DNA of 64,000 nucleotides from Poseidonibacter ostreae (GTDB taxonomy: Bacteria > Campylobacterota > Campylobacteria > Campylobacterales > Arcobacteraceae). The translations under genes were made by a program, and so were the position numbers. The notes beneath the pieces are model-generated. The model had not been told where the DNA came from. It saw only the letters and a list, made by a program, of their open reading frames with translations, and did no database searches. Every line of letters begins with the position of its first letter. Position 1 is the first letter of the stretch. The stretch is from the NCBI RefSeq assembly GCF_009208055.1, contig NZ_WFKI01000006.1:1-64000 (forward strand), written 5' to 3'. This document shows positions 34,182-42,913 of the stretch, piece by piece.

Positions 34182-35087
34182 CTAAAAAAAATCAATTGTA
34201 TTTGCACTCTCTTCACTATACTTGTAAGATTTGCTTCTACCCATATTTCTTGCTTCATATAAAGCAATATCAGCTCTTTTTATCGCATCATCGACATTTG
34301 TTGCATCATCCGGATAAATAGACATACCTACACAAATAGTTTTCTTAAGAGTTTGACTTGTCTCTTCATTAACTAAAACTTTTCTTGTAGAAAAATTATT
34401 AATTAGTTTATCTGTAACTATTGTAGCATTATTTTCATTAATTACATTCAAAAGAATAACTAAAAACTCATCTTCTGACATTTTAATTACTATATCTGAT
34501 ATTCTAATACTCTCTTTTAGTGTTGAAGTTAACTCAACTAAGACTTTATCTCCAATAGTATAATCAAACTCATCAACAACTGCTTTAAATTGATCAATAC
34601 CTATTTTTAAAAATCCAACTTTCTTTTGTTCTCTATTTGATATATTTAAAATATTATCTACATATACATCTAAATAAGATCTATTAAAAGCGCCTGTCAC
34701 AGAATCTACTATTGATAGCTCATGAATAGATTTTTCTAAATATTTATTATATAAAGAAGATGAGAAAAACTCTAAAGTAAGTTTTAATTTCGGTAAATTT
34801 TGAACTACAAAATCATTATCTTCTTTTGTTTTTGAATAAGTTAAAAAATATATTTGTGTAGTTTCATTTTCAATATATTTTAAGCTATTTAAAAAGTCAT
34901 CATATATAATTTCATCTGATTTATATAAAGTTTCTGTATTATCAATCGTTTTTAGTAATATCTCAATTTGAGAGATATTATACTCTTTTTGTAAATATTT
35001 AAAAATTGATAAATAGATATCTTCTAATCTATTTAATAGTTTTAATTCTTCATTTTTTTTAATTATATTTTCACAAGTTTGATTCAA
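34182..35087 (-). CDS. Degenerate GGDEF-domain protein (copy 1)
   Basis: This 301-residue paralogue of the next gene has an N-terminal helical/GAF-like region and a GGDEF fold starting VTGAFNRSYL (130-139). GIDQFKAVVDEFDYTIGDKV matches the neighbour closely. The signature at 204-208 is SEDEF, so the two catalytic glycines are missing here as well, by different substitutions. This points to a tandem duplication whose members kept the fold and lost cyclase chemistry. The MBL hydrolase gene lies 10 bases upstream, and the three genes may be one operon. Confidence 0.82.
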   Translation of the reverse strand: MNQTCENIIKKNEELKLLNRLEDIYLSIFKYLQKEYNISQIEILLKTIDNTETLYKSDEIIYDDFLNSLKYIENETTQIYFLTYSKTKEDNDFVVQNLPKLKLTLEFFSSSLYNKYLEKSIHELSIVDSVTGAFNRSYLDVYVDNILNISNREQKKVGFLKIGIDQFKAVVDEFDYTIGDKVLVELTSTLKESIRISDIVIKMSEDEFLVILLNVINENNATIVTDKLINNFSTRKVLVNEETSQTLKKTICVGMSIYPDDATNVDDAIKRADIALYEARNMGRSKSYKYSEESANTIDFF

Positions 35088-35097
35088 ATTTAGCCCT

Positions 35098-35691
35098 TTA
35101 TATACTAGCTTCCCACTGTCTTAATGTAGGTATTTCACTTCTTAATGTAGTTTTATCACCATGTCCTGGATAGATATGAAAATCATCACTCCATGTTAAA
35201 ACTTTTTTTATACTTTGTTTCATTTCTAAAGCATTTGAGGCTGGAAAATCAAATCTTCCAATAGTCCCTTTAAAGATAAAATCACCTGTAAAAAGATGCT
35301 CATCTATTTGTATTGCAGAACACCCTGGTGTATGACCTGGAAAATGATGGAATTTTATTTTTATTCCCTCAAGTTCAATCTCTTCATCTGGCTGTATAAG
35401 TACATCAGCAGTTGAGGGTGTCATACCTAGTCCATATGGATCTTTTTCTAACATAAAGTTATCATCTTTTGGCGTATAAATTTTTAAATTATATTCTTTT
35501 TGCACAGCTGTATTAGACCATACATGATCAAAGTGTCCATGAGTGTTTAATATTGCTATTGGGTTTTTTACTTGAGTTTTTATCCATCTTAGGGAATCAA
35601 CACCTGGGTCAATTATTAAATCTTTACCATCAATTGTTGCAATATAACAATTTGTTTGATAATCACCCATTGCTTGTACTTTTATATCCAT
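35098..35691 (-). CDS. MBL-fold metallo-hydrolase (glyoxalase II-like)
   Basis: The 197-residue protein has the dinuclear metal motif NTHGHFDH (His51, His53, Asp55, His56), then a FHHFPGHTPGC histidine and LFTGDFIFKG aspartate. YPGHGDKTTLR comes near the end, so all ligands are present. Such small proteins hydrolyse thioesters such as S-lactoylglutathione or persulfide substrates. No specificity residues allow a choice. It heads a probable operon with the two degenerate GGDEF genes. Confidence 0.88.
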   Translation of the reverse strand: MDIKVQAMGDYQTNCYIATIDGKDLIIDPGVDSLRWIKTQVKNPIAILNTHGHFDHVWSNTAVQKEYNLKIYTPKDDNFMLEKDPYGLGMTPSTADVLIQPDEEIELEGIKIKFHHFPGHTPGCSAIQIDEHLFTGDFIFKGTIGRFDFPASNALEMKQSIKKVLTWSDDFHIYPGHGDKTTLRSEIPTLRQWEASI

Positions 35692-35744
35692 TTTAAACCT
35701 TAGTTTGCTAAAATTGTTAAATTATATCAAGAAAGAGGTTACGA

Positions 35745-36563
35745 ATGGATTATTTTAATACACTTGAAGATGTTTTATTAACAAGTGAACCAAAAGATAA
35801 AATAAATAAGTTTAACAAATTTTATAAAAACTTTTTAAATAACGAATATACGTTTAATGATTCATATATACCTTGTGACTTAAAAAAGCCATCTTATGGT
35901 ACTTTTTTAGAGATTGTAAAACCAACATCATTACCAAAAATAAAGAATTTTAATACAAATGAAGGTAAAAAATATTTAGTACATACAATTTTACACATTG
36001 AATATTCTGCAATAGATTTAGCACTTGATGCAGCATTGAGATTTAAAGGTTTACCAATAAAATATTATCAAGATTGGTTAGAAGTTGCTAGTGATGAGAT
36101 AAGACATTTTTTGATGTTAGAGAAGTTATTAAATGAATTAGATGGAAAATATGGTGATTTTCCTGTACATAAAAACTTATTTGAAGCATTACAAGATACA
36201 CCTACCTTTTTACGAAGAATGGCAGCAGTTCCTAGATACTTAGAAGCAAATGGTTTAGATCAAAATCCAAAAATTATGGAAAAACTAAAATCTAATAATG
36301 ATCCTTTTAATAGAAAAATATTAAAAGTTTTAGAGATTATCTTAGAAGAAGAGGTTGATCATGTAAGAAAAGGTGATGTTTGGTACAAATATGCCTGCGA
36401 TTTAGAAAACTTAGATTATGATTCTACTTATTTAGAGATTATTGAAGATGTATTTCCAGGTTCAACAAAAAGAAAAATGGATTTAAATTTTGAAGCTAGA
36501 AAAGAAGCTGGGTTTTCTTGTGATGTTTTAAAAATACTATCTAAAAAAGATGATTGTAAATAA
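35745..36563 (+). CDS. DUF455 ferritin-like protein
   Basis: The 272-residue helical protein has the DUF455 diiron-type motifs: HTILHIEYSAIDLALDAALRF (about 85-105) with Glu and His ligands, SDEIRHFLMLEKLL, and EEEVDHVRKGDVWY near 208-221. The pattern of E-x-H and E-x-x-H pairs suggests a carboxylate-bridged diiron centre as in MiaE-like enzymes. Its reaction is unknown. GAGG precedes the ATG. A 43-codon frame follows 15 bases after the stop. Confidence 0.85.
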   Translation: MDYFNTLEDVLLTSEPKDKINKFNKFYKNFLNNEYTFNDSYIPCDLKKPSYGTFLEIVKPTSLPKIKNFNTNEGKKYLVHTILHIEYSAIDLALDAALRFKGLPIKYYQDWLEVASDEIRHFLMLEKLLNELDGKYGDFPVHKNLFEALQDTPTFLRRMAAVPRYLEANGLDQNPKIMEKLKSNNDPFNRKILKVLEIILEEEVDHVRKGDVWYKYACDLENLDYDSTYLEIIEDVFPGSTKRKMDLNFEARKEAGFSCDVLKILSKKDDCK

Positions 36564-36578
36564 TTTAAAGGTATTAAA

Positions 36579-36710
36579 ATGATTACATCTACAATAAATG
36601 AAGTTTTATTAAAAAATGAACTTAAAGAATCAGAATCATTACTTAAATCAAAAGGCTTTTTAGATTCTTTAGTTTCTGCTTCTAAAATAGAAAATATTTT
36701 TTTAAGTTGA
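36579..36710 (+). CDS. Possible 43-residue small protein
   Basis: A 43-codon frame starts at an ATG preceded by AAAGG and ends at TGA 36708-36710. The product begins MITSTINEVLLKNELKES and is Ser, Leu and Lys rich without membrane character. It lies downstream of the DUF455 gene with no intervening terminator, so it may be cotranscribed. I recognise no family. The remaining 36711-36906 is AT-rich, with a weak inverted repeat (TTATAATT and AATTATAA arms near 36730-36765) and no other feature I can support. Confidence 0.4.
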   Translation: MITSTINEVLLKNELKESESLLKSKGFLDSLVSASKIENIFLS

Positions 36711-36906
36711 TAAAAATAACTAAATATTTATAATTAAACTTGAAATATTTCCTTTCAATTATAAATCCAGTTCTCCTATTTTTAGGTTCTGTGTCTATTA
36801 TAGATATTTTGTTTTAGTATAAGTATATATCTAAAATAAAAATATAAACTTAATAATATTAAATAATTATTTTGTTAAAATAAAGAAATAATTATTTGGA
36901 GTAAAT

Positions 36907-38166
36907 ATGAAAAGAAGTATAGCACTAGTATCAATTGCAATTTTTATATCTGGTTGTAATCCTGTTGAAAATTTAGTAAATCAAAAAATACCTCAATCAA
37001 CAAAAAACTTATCAAAAGAAAAAGTAGGAAAAGAAAAAAGAGAAAGAGTAGAAGTATTCTCTGAAATTAATGAAAATATTAAAAAAGAGTATTATAAATC
37101 TGGCAAATTAAAATCAATTACTAAATACAATATAAATAATATTAAGAATGGATTAGAAAAAAAATATTATGAAAGTGGAGAACTTTTCTCTGAAAGTAAT
37201 TATATTAACGGTTTGAAAAATGGAAAATCAACTAAGTTTTACAAAAATGGGTCAAAGTTTCTTGAAGATTTTTATAAAAATAATAAACTTGATGGTAGTA
37301 GCAAATTATACGATTTAGATAATATATTATTAGGTGAAACTATGTATAAGAATGGTATCGAACTTTATAATTATGATTATGAATATAAAGATGGTTTATT
37401 AATAGCAAAAAGAAGATACGTGAATAAAATACAAGAAGGTCCTTCTTTTATTTATCATGATAATCAACATTTAAAATATAAAGCTACTTATATAAATGGA
37501 AAAATTGAAGGTGAATTACTAGAATATGATAGTTCAGGGAATATAAAATTTAAATATTTTTATAAAAATGGTTTAAGAGAGGGGGAGAGTAAAGCTTTTT
37601 TTGATTCAGGAAAACTATTTTTAGTTATTACATACAAAAATGGGAAAATCAATGGTTCTTCTCGAGAATATTATGAAAATGGTAATTTAAATTATTTTAT
37701 TACATATAAAAATGGTGAACAAAATGGAATAAAGAAAAAATATTATGAAAATGGTAATTTAAAATATGAAGGTATTATTAAAAATAAATCTTGGGATAAG
37801 ACTTTAAAATATTATTATGAAAGTGGGAATTTAGAAGAAGAAATTACATATAAGTTTGGAAAAGCTAATGGATATAATAGAAAGTATTATGAAAATGGTA
37901 ATTTAAGCTATGAGTGTAATTACTTAAATGATAAAAAACATGGTAATAAAAAAGAATACTTTGAGGAAGGTCAATTGTCTTGGAGCTCGAAATACTATAA
38001 AGGTAAACCAGTTAGAGTAAAACAATACTATAAAGGTGGTAAATTAAGAGCAGATATTACTTTTAAGAATGGAAAAGTTAAAAGAGGATATTTATACACA
38101 TATGAAGGTAAAAAATCCAATATGACTAATGCTCATTATAGTAATTTAGGATTTGACTATGATTAA
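36907..38166 (+). CDS. Lipoprotein with YwqK/MORN_2 repeats
   Basis: The 419-residue lipoprotein has a signal peptide with lipobox ISGC (Cys17). The rest is about fourteen repeats of 22-24 residues of the form YYENGNL-YE-TYKNGK-NG, typical of YwqK/MORN_2 proteins. DNA copies repeat with an exact 72-bp period at 37669, 37741, 37813 and 37885. Members are often called YwqK antitoxins, but no toxin is present here, and the lipobox points to an envelope role such as binding partner or surface protein. GGAG precedes the ATG. Confidence 0.85.
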   Translation: MKRSIALVSIAIFISGCNPVENLVNQKIPQSTKNLSKEKVGKEKRERVEVFSEINENIKKEYYKSGKLKSITKYNINNIKNGLEKKYYESGELFSESNYINGLKNGKSTKFYKNGSKFLEDFYKNNKLDGSSKLYDLDNILLGETMYKNGIELYNYDYEYKDGLLIAKRRYVNKIQEGPSFIYHDNQHLKYKATYINGKIEGELLEYDSSGNIKFKYFYKNGLREGESKAFFDSGKLFLVITYKNGKINGSSREYYENGNLNYFITYKNGEQNGIKKKYYENGNLKYEGIIKNKSWDKTLKYYYESGNLEEEITYKFGKANGYNRKYYENGNLSYECNYLNDKKHGNKKEYFEEGQLSWSSKYYKGKPVRVKQYYKGGKLRADITFKNGKVKRGYLYTYEGKKSNMTNAHYSNLGFDYD

Positions 38167-38190
38167 AACATTTACTATTTTTCTATTTAT

Positions 38191-38218
38191 TTAGGCACAT
38201 TTTAACTCATGTGCCTAA
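38191..38218. terminator. Hairpin between the lipoprotein and trpB stops
   Basis: TTAGGCACAT (38191-38200) and its complement (38209-38218) form a 10-bp stem with an 8-base loop, followed by a T-rich run on the plus strand. It can serve both converging genes. Confidence 0.55.
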
Positions 38219-38251
38219 TTTAAGTTTTTGTAAAACTTTGAATATTAACAA

Positions 38252-39469
38252 CTAAAATTTAGCATTTGGAATAGGATGATTTTCAACTACAAAATCTATA
38301 TCTTTATCCCCTCGACCTGATAAGTTAACTAATATAGTTTTATCTTCAGGTAAAGTTTTTGCTAGTTTCATTGCATATCCTACTGCATGAGCTGATTCTA
38401 GAGCAGGAATAATCCCTTCTAATTGAGAAAGCTTATAAAAAGCATCTACAGCTTCACTATCATTACATAAACCAACTTTTGTTCTACCTATTTCTTTTAA
38501 ATGAGCATGTTCAGGTCCAACTGATGGATAATCAATTCCTGAACCAATTGAATAAACAGGAGCAGGTTCACCATTTTCATCTTTTAACATAATAGAATTA
38601 AAGCCATGCATAACACCTTCTTCTCCATATGTTAAAGAAGCAGCATGTTCTCCTAATTCTTCTCCTGTTCCCATTGGCTCAACTCCAATTAAATTTACAT
38701 CAGCATCATCAATAAATCCTGCAAATATTCCCATAGCATTAGATCCACCTCCAACACAAGCAATTACATGATTAGGATTTGAGTTTTCATGTTCTATAAA
38801 TTGTTCTTTTGATTCAATACCAATAATACTTTGAAAATCTCTTACCATCATGGGAAAAGGATGAGGACCAACAACAGAACCAATACAATATATTGCATCA
38901 TCTGTTTGACTAACATAAGATTCAAAAGCTGAATCAACTGCTTCTTTTAATGTCTTTAAGCCATGAGTAGCAGGTACAATTTTAGCACCTAGTATTTTCA
39001 TTCTAATTACGTTTGGATGTTCTTTTGCAATATCAACTTCACCCATATGAATCTCACACTCTAATCCAAAATAAGCAGCAGCAGTTGCTAGTGCAACACC
39101 GTGTTGTCCAGCACCAGTTTCTGCAATAACTTTTTTCTTTCCTAAATGTTTTGCAAGAATTACCTCTGCCATACAATGATTTAATTTATGTGCTCCTGTA
39201 TGATTTAAATCTTCTCTTTTTAAATAGATTTTTGCACCACCACAATATTTTGTTAAGTTTTTAGCAAATGAAATTGGAGTTGGTCTTCCTTGATAATGCT
39301 TTCTTACATATTTAAGTTCATCAATAAACTCTGGAGAGTTTTTAAGTTGCTCATAGGCATTTTTAATATCTTCAAATGGTTTTTCAAGCATCGGTGGAAT
39401 AAAAGAGCCTCCAAACTTACCAAAATAACCATCTTTATTTGGTGTACTTTCTAAATAATTAGATTTCAT
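38252..39469 (-). CDS. trpB: Tryptophan synthase beta chain
   Basis: This 405-residue PLP enzyme condenses indole and serine to tryptophan. Visible motifs are FGGSFIPPML, KREDLNHTGAHKLNH with the PLP lysine in HKLNH, AETGAGQHGVA, CVGGGSNAMG, and the late SGRGDKD loop. I start it at the ATG at 39469, which has AAGGA 6 bases upstream, rather than six codons earlier. The trpA partner is not adjacent, and trpD lies separately at 55796, so trp genes are scattered. It is divergent from the binding-protein gene at 39618. Confidence 0.94.
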   Translation of the reverse strand: MKSNYLESTPNKDGYFGKFGGSFIPPMLEKPFEDIKNAYEQLKNSPEFIDELKYVRKHYQGRPTPISFAKNLTKYCGGAKIYLKREDLNHTGAHKLNHCMAEVILAKHLGKKKVIAETGAGQHGVALATAAAYFGLECEIHMGEVDIAKEHPNVIRMKILGAKIVPATHGLKTLKEAVDSAFESYVSQTDDAIYCIGSVVGPHPFPMMVRDFQSIIGIESKEQFIEHENSNPNHVIACVGGGSNAMGIFAGFIDDADVNLIGVEPMGTGEELGEHAASLTYGEEGVMHGFNSIMLKDENGEPAPVYSIGSGIDYPSVGPEHAHLKEIGRTKVGLCNDSEAVDAFYKLSQLEGIIPALESAHAVGYAMKLAKTLPEDKTILVNLSGRGDKDIDFVVENHPIPNAKF

Positions 39470-39617
39470 GTCTTTCCTTAAGTGCATTTTATTAAAAATA
39501 TTTTACATTAATTTTTATATAAATATGATTTTATTAAATTCTAATATTATTAAATTGTTATTTTTTATAGATAAATTAAATAAAGTATGCTAAACTTAAA
39601 ATAAAAAAGTCATTAAT

Positions 39618-40573
39618 ATGAATAAAATAATATTTTTTTTACAATTTTATCTATTGCATTTAGTACAAATACTTATGCAAAAAATAAAAAATGTGTATAT
39701 ATTAACTCTTATCATTCAGGATATATATGGTCAGATAAAATATCTGAAGAGATTAAAACTATATTAAAAGACACATGTATAGTTACTACATTTGATTTAA
39801 ATACTAAAATAAATAAAGATATACCTAGTATTAAAAACAAAGCCTTAGAAGTAAAAAAAATGATTGATACTCTTAATCCTGATATTATTATTGCTTCAGA
39901 TGATAATGCTGCAAAGTATGTTCTAAAGCCTTATTTTAATGATTCTTCTATTCCCTTGGTTTTTTGTGGTATAAATTGGAGTGCAAAAGATTATAACTTT
40001 TCATATCAAAATACTACAGGAATATTAGAAATACTACCTATTTCAAATTTATTTAAAATTGCAAAATCAATTAGTGGAAATAAAGGTCTATTTTTAGGTG
40101 ATGATACTATTACTGATAAAAAAGATTTAACTAAGTTTATTGAATACTCAAAAAAACATAATATACATTTAGATAATTATTTAGTAAATAATATTGATGC
40201 TTGGAAAAATAAATATCTTCAAGCTCAAGAAAATTATGATTTTATTATATTAGGACATAATTCATCTATAAAAGGATGGAATGATGAAGAAGTTAAAAGT
40301 TTTGTTTTAAAAAATAGTAAAAAACTTGTTTTATCAACTTATAGTTGGATGATGCCTTTTTCTATGGTTGGACTAATTATAAAAGCTAAGGAACAAGGAG
40401 TTTGGGCAGGAAACACTGCAAAAGCAATATTAAATGGTTTTGCAATAAAAAATATTCCTGTTACTTCAAATAAAACTTGGAATAATTATGTAAATATCAA
40501 ATTGCTAAATAGTGCAAATATTAAGATATCAAGAAATTTATTAATAAAATCAAAAAAAGTAGAAATGAAGTAA
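39618..40573 (+). pseudogene. ABC-type periplasmic binding protein, frameshifted in a poly-T tract
   Basis: An ATG at 39618 opens MNKIIFF, but a run of eight T residues (39633-39640) puts the rest out of frame. One extra T would join it to TILSIAFSTNTYA, a good signal peptide end, and to the body of the protein, giving 318 residues. The body, YINSYHSGYIWSDKIS through VFCGINWS to GVWAGNTAKAIL, matches the ABC_sub_bind family often found with cyclase genes. The part from 39860 is open without interruption. The cause could be slippage, a sequencing error or true decay. The stop overlaps the next ATG by one base. Confidence 0.75.
39633..39640 (+). repeat. Homopolymeric T8 tract at the frameshift
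   Basis: Eight consecutive T residues occur inside the signal-peptide coding region of the binding-protein gene. Nine would restore the frame. The tract is a candidate phase-variable site of the kind common in Campylobacterota, although A/T tracts are also frequent by chance in so AT-rich a genome. Confidence 0.6.
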
Positions 40574-42873
40574 TGTTTAAAATAGAGTTTTTTTCACTTA
40601 AAGTAAAATCTATTATTTTTATAGTAAATCTTCTATTATTATTAATAATTAGTTTTTCACAATATTTACATCAGTTATCAAAACTTGAAGATAATTTTAA
40701 TTTTAATGTTGAAAATGTAATTAAAAAAGAGTTATCAAATCATATCTCAACAGTAAAAGGTGTAATTACATCCTTAAGTAGTTATTATAAATCAAGTAAT
40801 GAATTAAATAGTTCTTCATTCTCAACTCTATCTAAAGATTTATTTAAAAACTACTCTTACATTGAAACCGTAGCTTTTGCCACTATAGTTAATAAGGATA
40901 ATAAAAATTCCTTTATTGAAGACATGAGATTTTCTGAAATTAATGATTTTGATATCAAAAGATATAATAAAGATAATCAAATTGTAAAAAATGAAAAAAA
41001 AGAGAATAAATATGGTCCAATTATTTATATAGAACCATCATCTTATAAATATTCAAGATTTTATGGTTTTGATATTTACAATGATAATTCCTTTAAAAAA
41101 TACTTTAATCAAGCATCAAGAAGTGACAATGTTATAATAAAAGATAGATTTATTGATGAATTAGGTAATACAATGCATTTATTTATAAAAGCTACTTATA
41201 GTGGTGAAATAAGTGTAGATTCGGATGATTATAGGTTTAAAAATACTAATGGTTTTTATATAATTAATATTAATCTTGAAAAAGTTATTGAAAAAGTAAA
41301 AGATAAGTTTAAAGAGTATGAAATTAGAGTTATTGAAACTCATAATTTAGAAAAAAATATTGATGTAAGTTTTTTTGATAATATTTTTTCTAAAGAGTTA
41401 ACATATTTTGAAGAGATAGATAACTTTAATAAAAGTTATCTGTATGTTTCAAAAAAGATAAACTATAGTGATTTTAATATAATGGCTTTTTTATTAGTTC
41501 TTCTTTTTGTAATTATTAGTCAAATACTTTATATTTTAGTTTTATATAAAGATAGACACTCTAAATATAAGTTAAGTTATAGAGCTTCTCATGATGACTT
41601 AACTGGATTAACTAACAGAAACTACTTTAAAAGAGAATTTTATAAAAAAATTAAAAGAATTTCTTTTTCTTCTAATAATGTGATTACTATATTATTTATG
41701 GATTTAGATAGATTTAAAGAGATTAATGACTCTTTTGGTCATAAGTTTGGGGATGAAGTTTTAATTGAAGTTTCAAAACGTTTAAAAAGAACAATTAGAG
41801 CAAATGATCTTATTTGTAGACAAGGTGGAGACGAATTTCTTATATTGATTGATGATATATCAAAAATGGACGATCTTGAAAAAGTTGTTAATAAAATAAT
41901 GACAAGTATTGCTGAACCAATTGTTTATAAAAACCAAAAGATTCATTTAACAATAAGTATAGGTATTTCTTTATATCCAAATAATGGAAAGACAATAGAT
42001 GATTTATTAAAGAATGCTGACTCTGCAATGTATAAAGCAAAAGAAGATGGTAGAAATGGATTTAAGTTTTATACTGAAGATATGAGCTTTGAAGTTATGA
42101 AAAGAGTGATTTTAGAAAATAAAATCAGAGAAGCAATTTTAAATGAAGATTTTATTGTTTATTACCAACCTCAATATAATGGATTAACTAATAAGTTAAT
42201 GGGAATGGAAGCCCTAGTTAGATGGAAAAACCCTCAAAGTAATGAATTAATACCTCCTGATGAATTTATTCCTATTGCTCAAGATGCAGGATTTATTGTT
42301 GAAATTGATAGAATAGTAATGAAAAAAGCTATTAAAGATTTTGCTTTTTTATTAAAGCAGGGATTTGATATTAAAACACTTTCTTTAAACTTAGCAATGA
42401 AACAATTAAAAAGTGATGATTTTATCTCTTTGCTTTTTGAAACAATTGAAGCATATAATTGTAATCCAAATAGTATTGAATTAGAAGTTACTGAAGGTGC
42501 TATTATGGAAGATCCTTTATCATCAATTGAAAAACTACAAAGAATAAGTAATTATGGAGTTAAATTATCTGTAGATGACTTTGGTACGGGATACTCTTCT
42601 TTAGCATACTTAAAAAAGTTACCTATTAATAAACTTAAAATTGATAGAGCTTTTATAAAAGATTTACCTTTTGACGAGGAAGATGTAGCAATTTCAAAAT
42701 CTGTTATCGCATTAGCAAAAAGTTTAAAACTTGAAGTAATTGCTGAAGGTGTTGAAACTAAAGAACAAAAAGATTTTTTAGTAAAAAATGATTGTTTAAA
42801 TATTCAAGGGTATTATTACTCAAAACCAATACCTTTTAAAGAGTTAGAAGAGTTACTTAATTCATTGAAATAG
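40573..42873 (+). CDS. CHASE-GGDEF-EAL c-di-GMP signalling protein
   Basis: The 766-residue membrane protein has TM1 at about 12-31, a periplasmic CHASE-like sensor (about 35-300, with GFDIYNDNSFKKYFNQA), TM2 at about 305-325 and then cytoplasmic domains. The GGDEF domain is intact: RQGGDEF at about 416-422, preceded by the RAND I-site (RxxD). The EAL domain is also intact, with MEALVRW, an ELEVTEGAIM strand and DDFGTGYSSLAYL. It could make or break c-di-GMP. Its ATG overlaps the stop of the binding-protein gene upstream, suggesting that protein delivers a ligand to the CHASE domain. Confidence 0.9.
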   Translation: MFKIEFFSLKVKSIIFIVNLLLLLIISFSQYLHQLSKLEDNFNFNVENVIKKELSNHISTVKGVITSLSSYYKSSNELNSSSFSTLSKDLFKNYSYIETVAFATIVNKDNKNSFIEDMRFSEINDFDIKRYNKDNQIVKNEKKENKYGPIIYIEPSSYKYSRFYGFDIYNDNSFKKYFNQASRSDNVIIKDRFIDELGNTMHLFIKATYSGEISVDSDDYRFKNTNGFYIININLEKVIEKVKDKFKEYEIRVIETHNLEKNIDVSFFDNIFSKELTYFEEIDNFNKSYLYVSKKINYSDFNIMAFLLVLLFVIISQILYILVLYKDRHSKYKLSYRASHDDLTGLTNRNYFKREFYKKIKRISFSSNNVITILFMDLDRFKEINDSFGHKFGDEVLIEVSKRLKRTIRANDLICRQGGDEFLILIDDISKMDDLEKVVNKIMTSIAEPIVYKNQKIHLTISIGISLYPNNGKTIDDLLKNADSAMYKAKEDGRNGFKFYTEDMSFEVMKRVILENKIREAILNEDFIVYYQPQYNGLTNKLMGMEALVRWKNPQSNELIPPDEFIPIAQDAGFIVEIDRIVMKKAIKDFAFLLKQGFDIKTLSLNLAMKQLKSDDFISLLFETIEAYNCNPNSIELEVTEGAIMEDPLSSIEKLQRISNYGVKLSVDDFGTGYSSLAYLKKLPINKLKIDRAFIKDLPFDEEDVAISKSVIALAKSLKLEVIAEGVETKEQKDFLVKNDCLNIQGYYYSKPIPFKELEELLNSLK

Positions 42874-42894
42874 TATTTCTACTATTTCAATTTT
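42865..42894 (+). terminator. Rho-independent terminator of the GGDEF-EAL gene
   Basis: TTGAAATAGTA (42865-42875), a TTTC loop and the complementary arm (42880-42890) form an 11-bp stem followed by TTTT. The stem includes the stop codon at 42871-42873. Confidence 0.75.
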
Positions 42895-42913
42895 AATAAC
42901 TAATATTTAGTTT

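Noticed and set aside
36907..38166. Toxin-antitoxin role for the YwqK-repeat protein
   Set aside because: The label comes from the family name only. There is no toxin gene beside it and the lipobox points to the envelope.
39470..39487. Upstream ATG for trpB
   Set aside because: It would place the strong AAGGA site inside the coding region. The ATG at 39469 sits at the correct distance from it.
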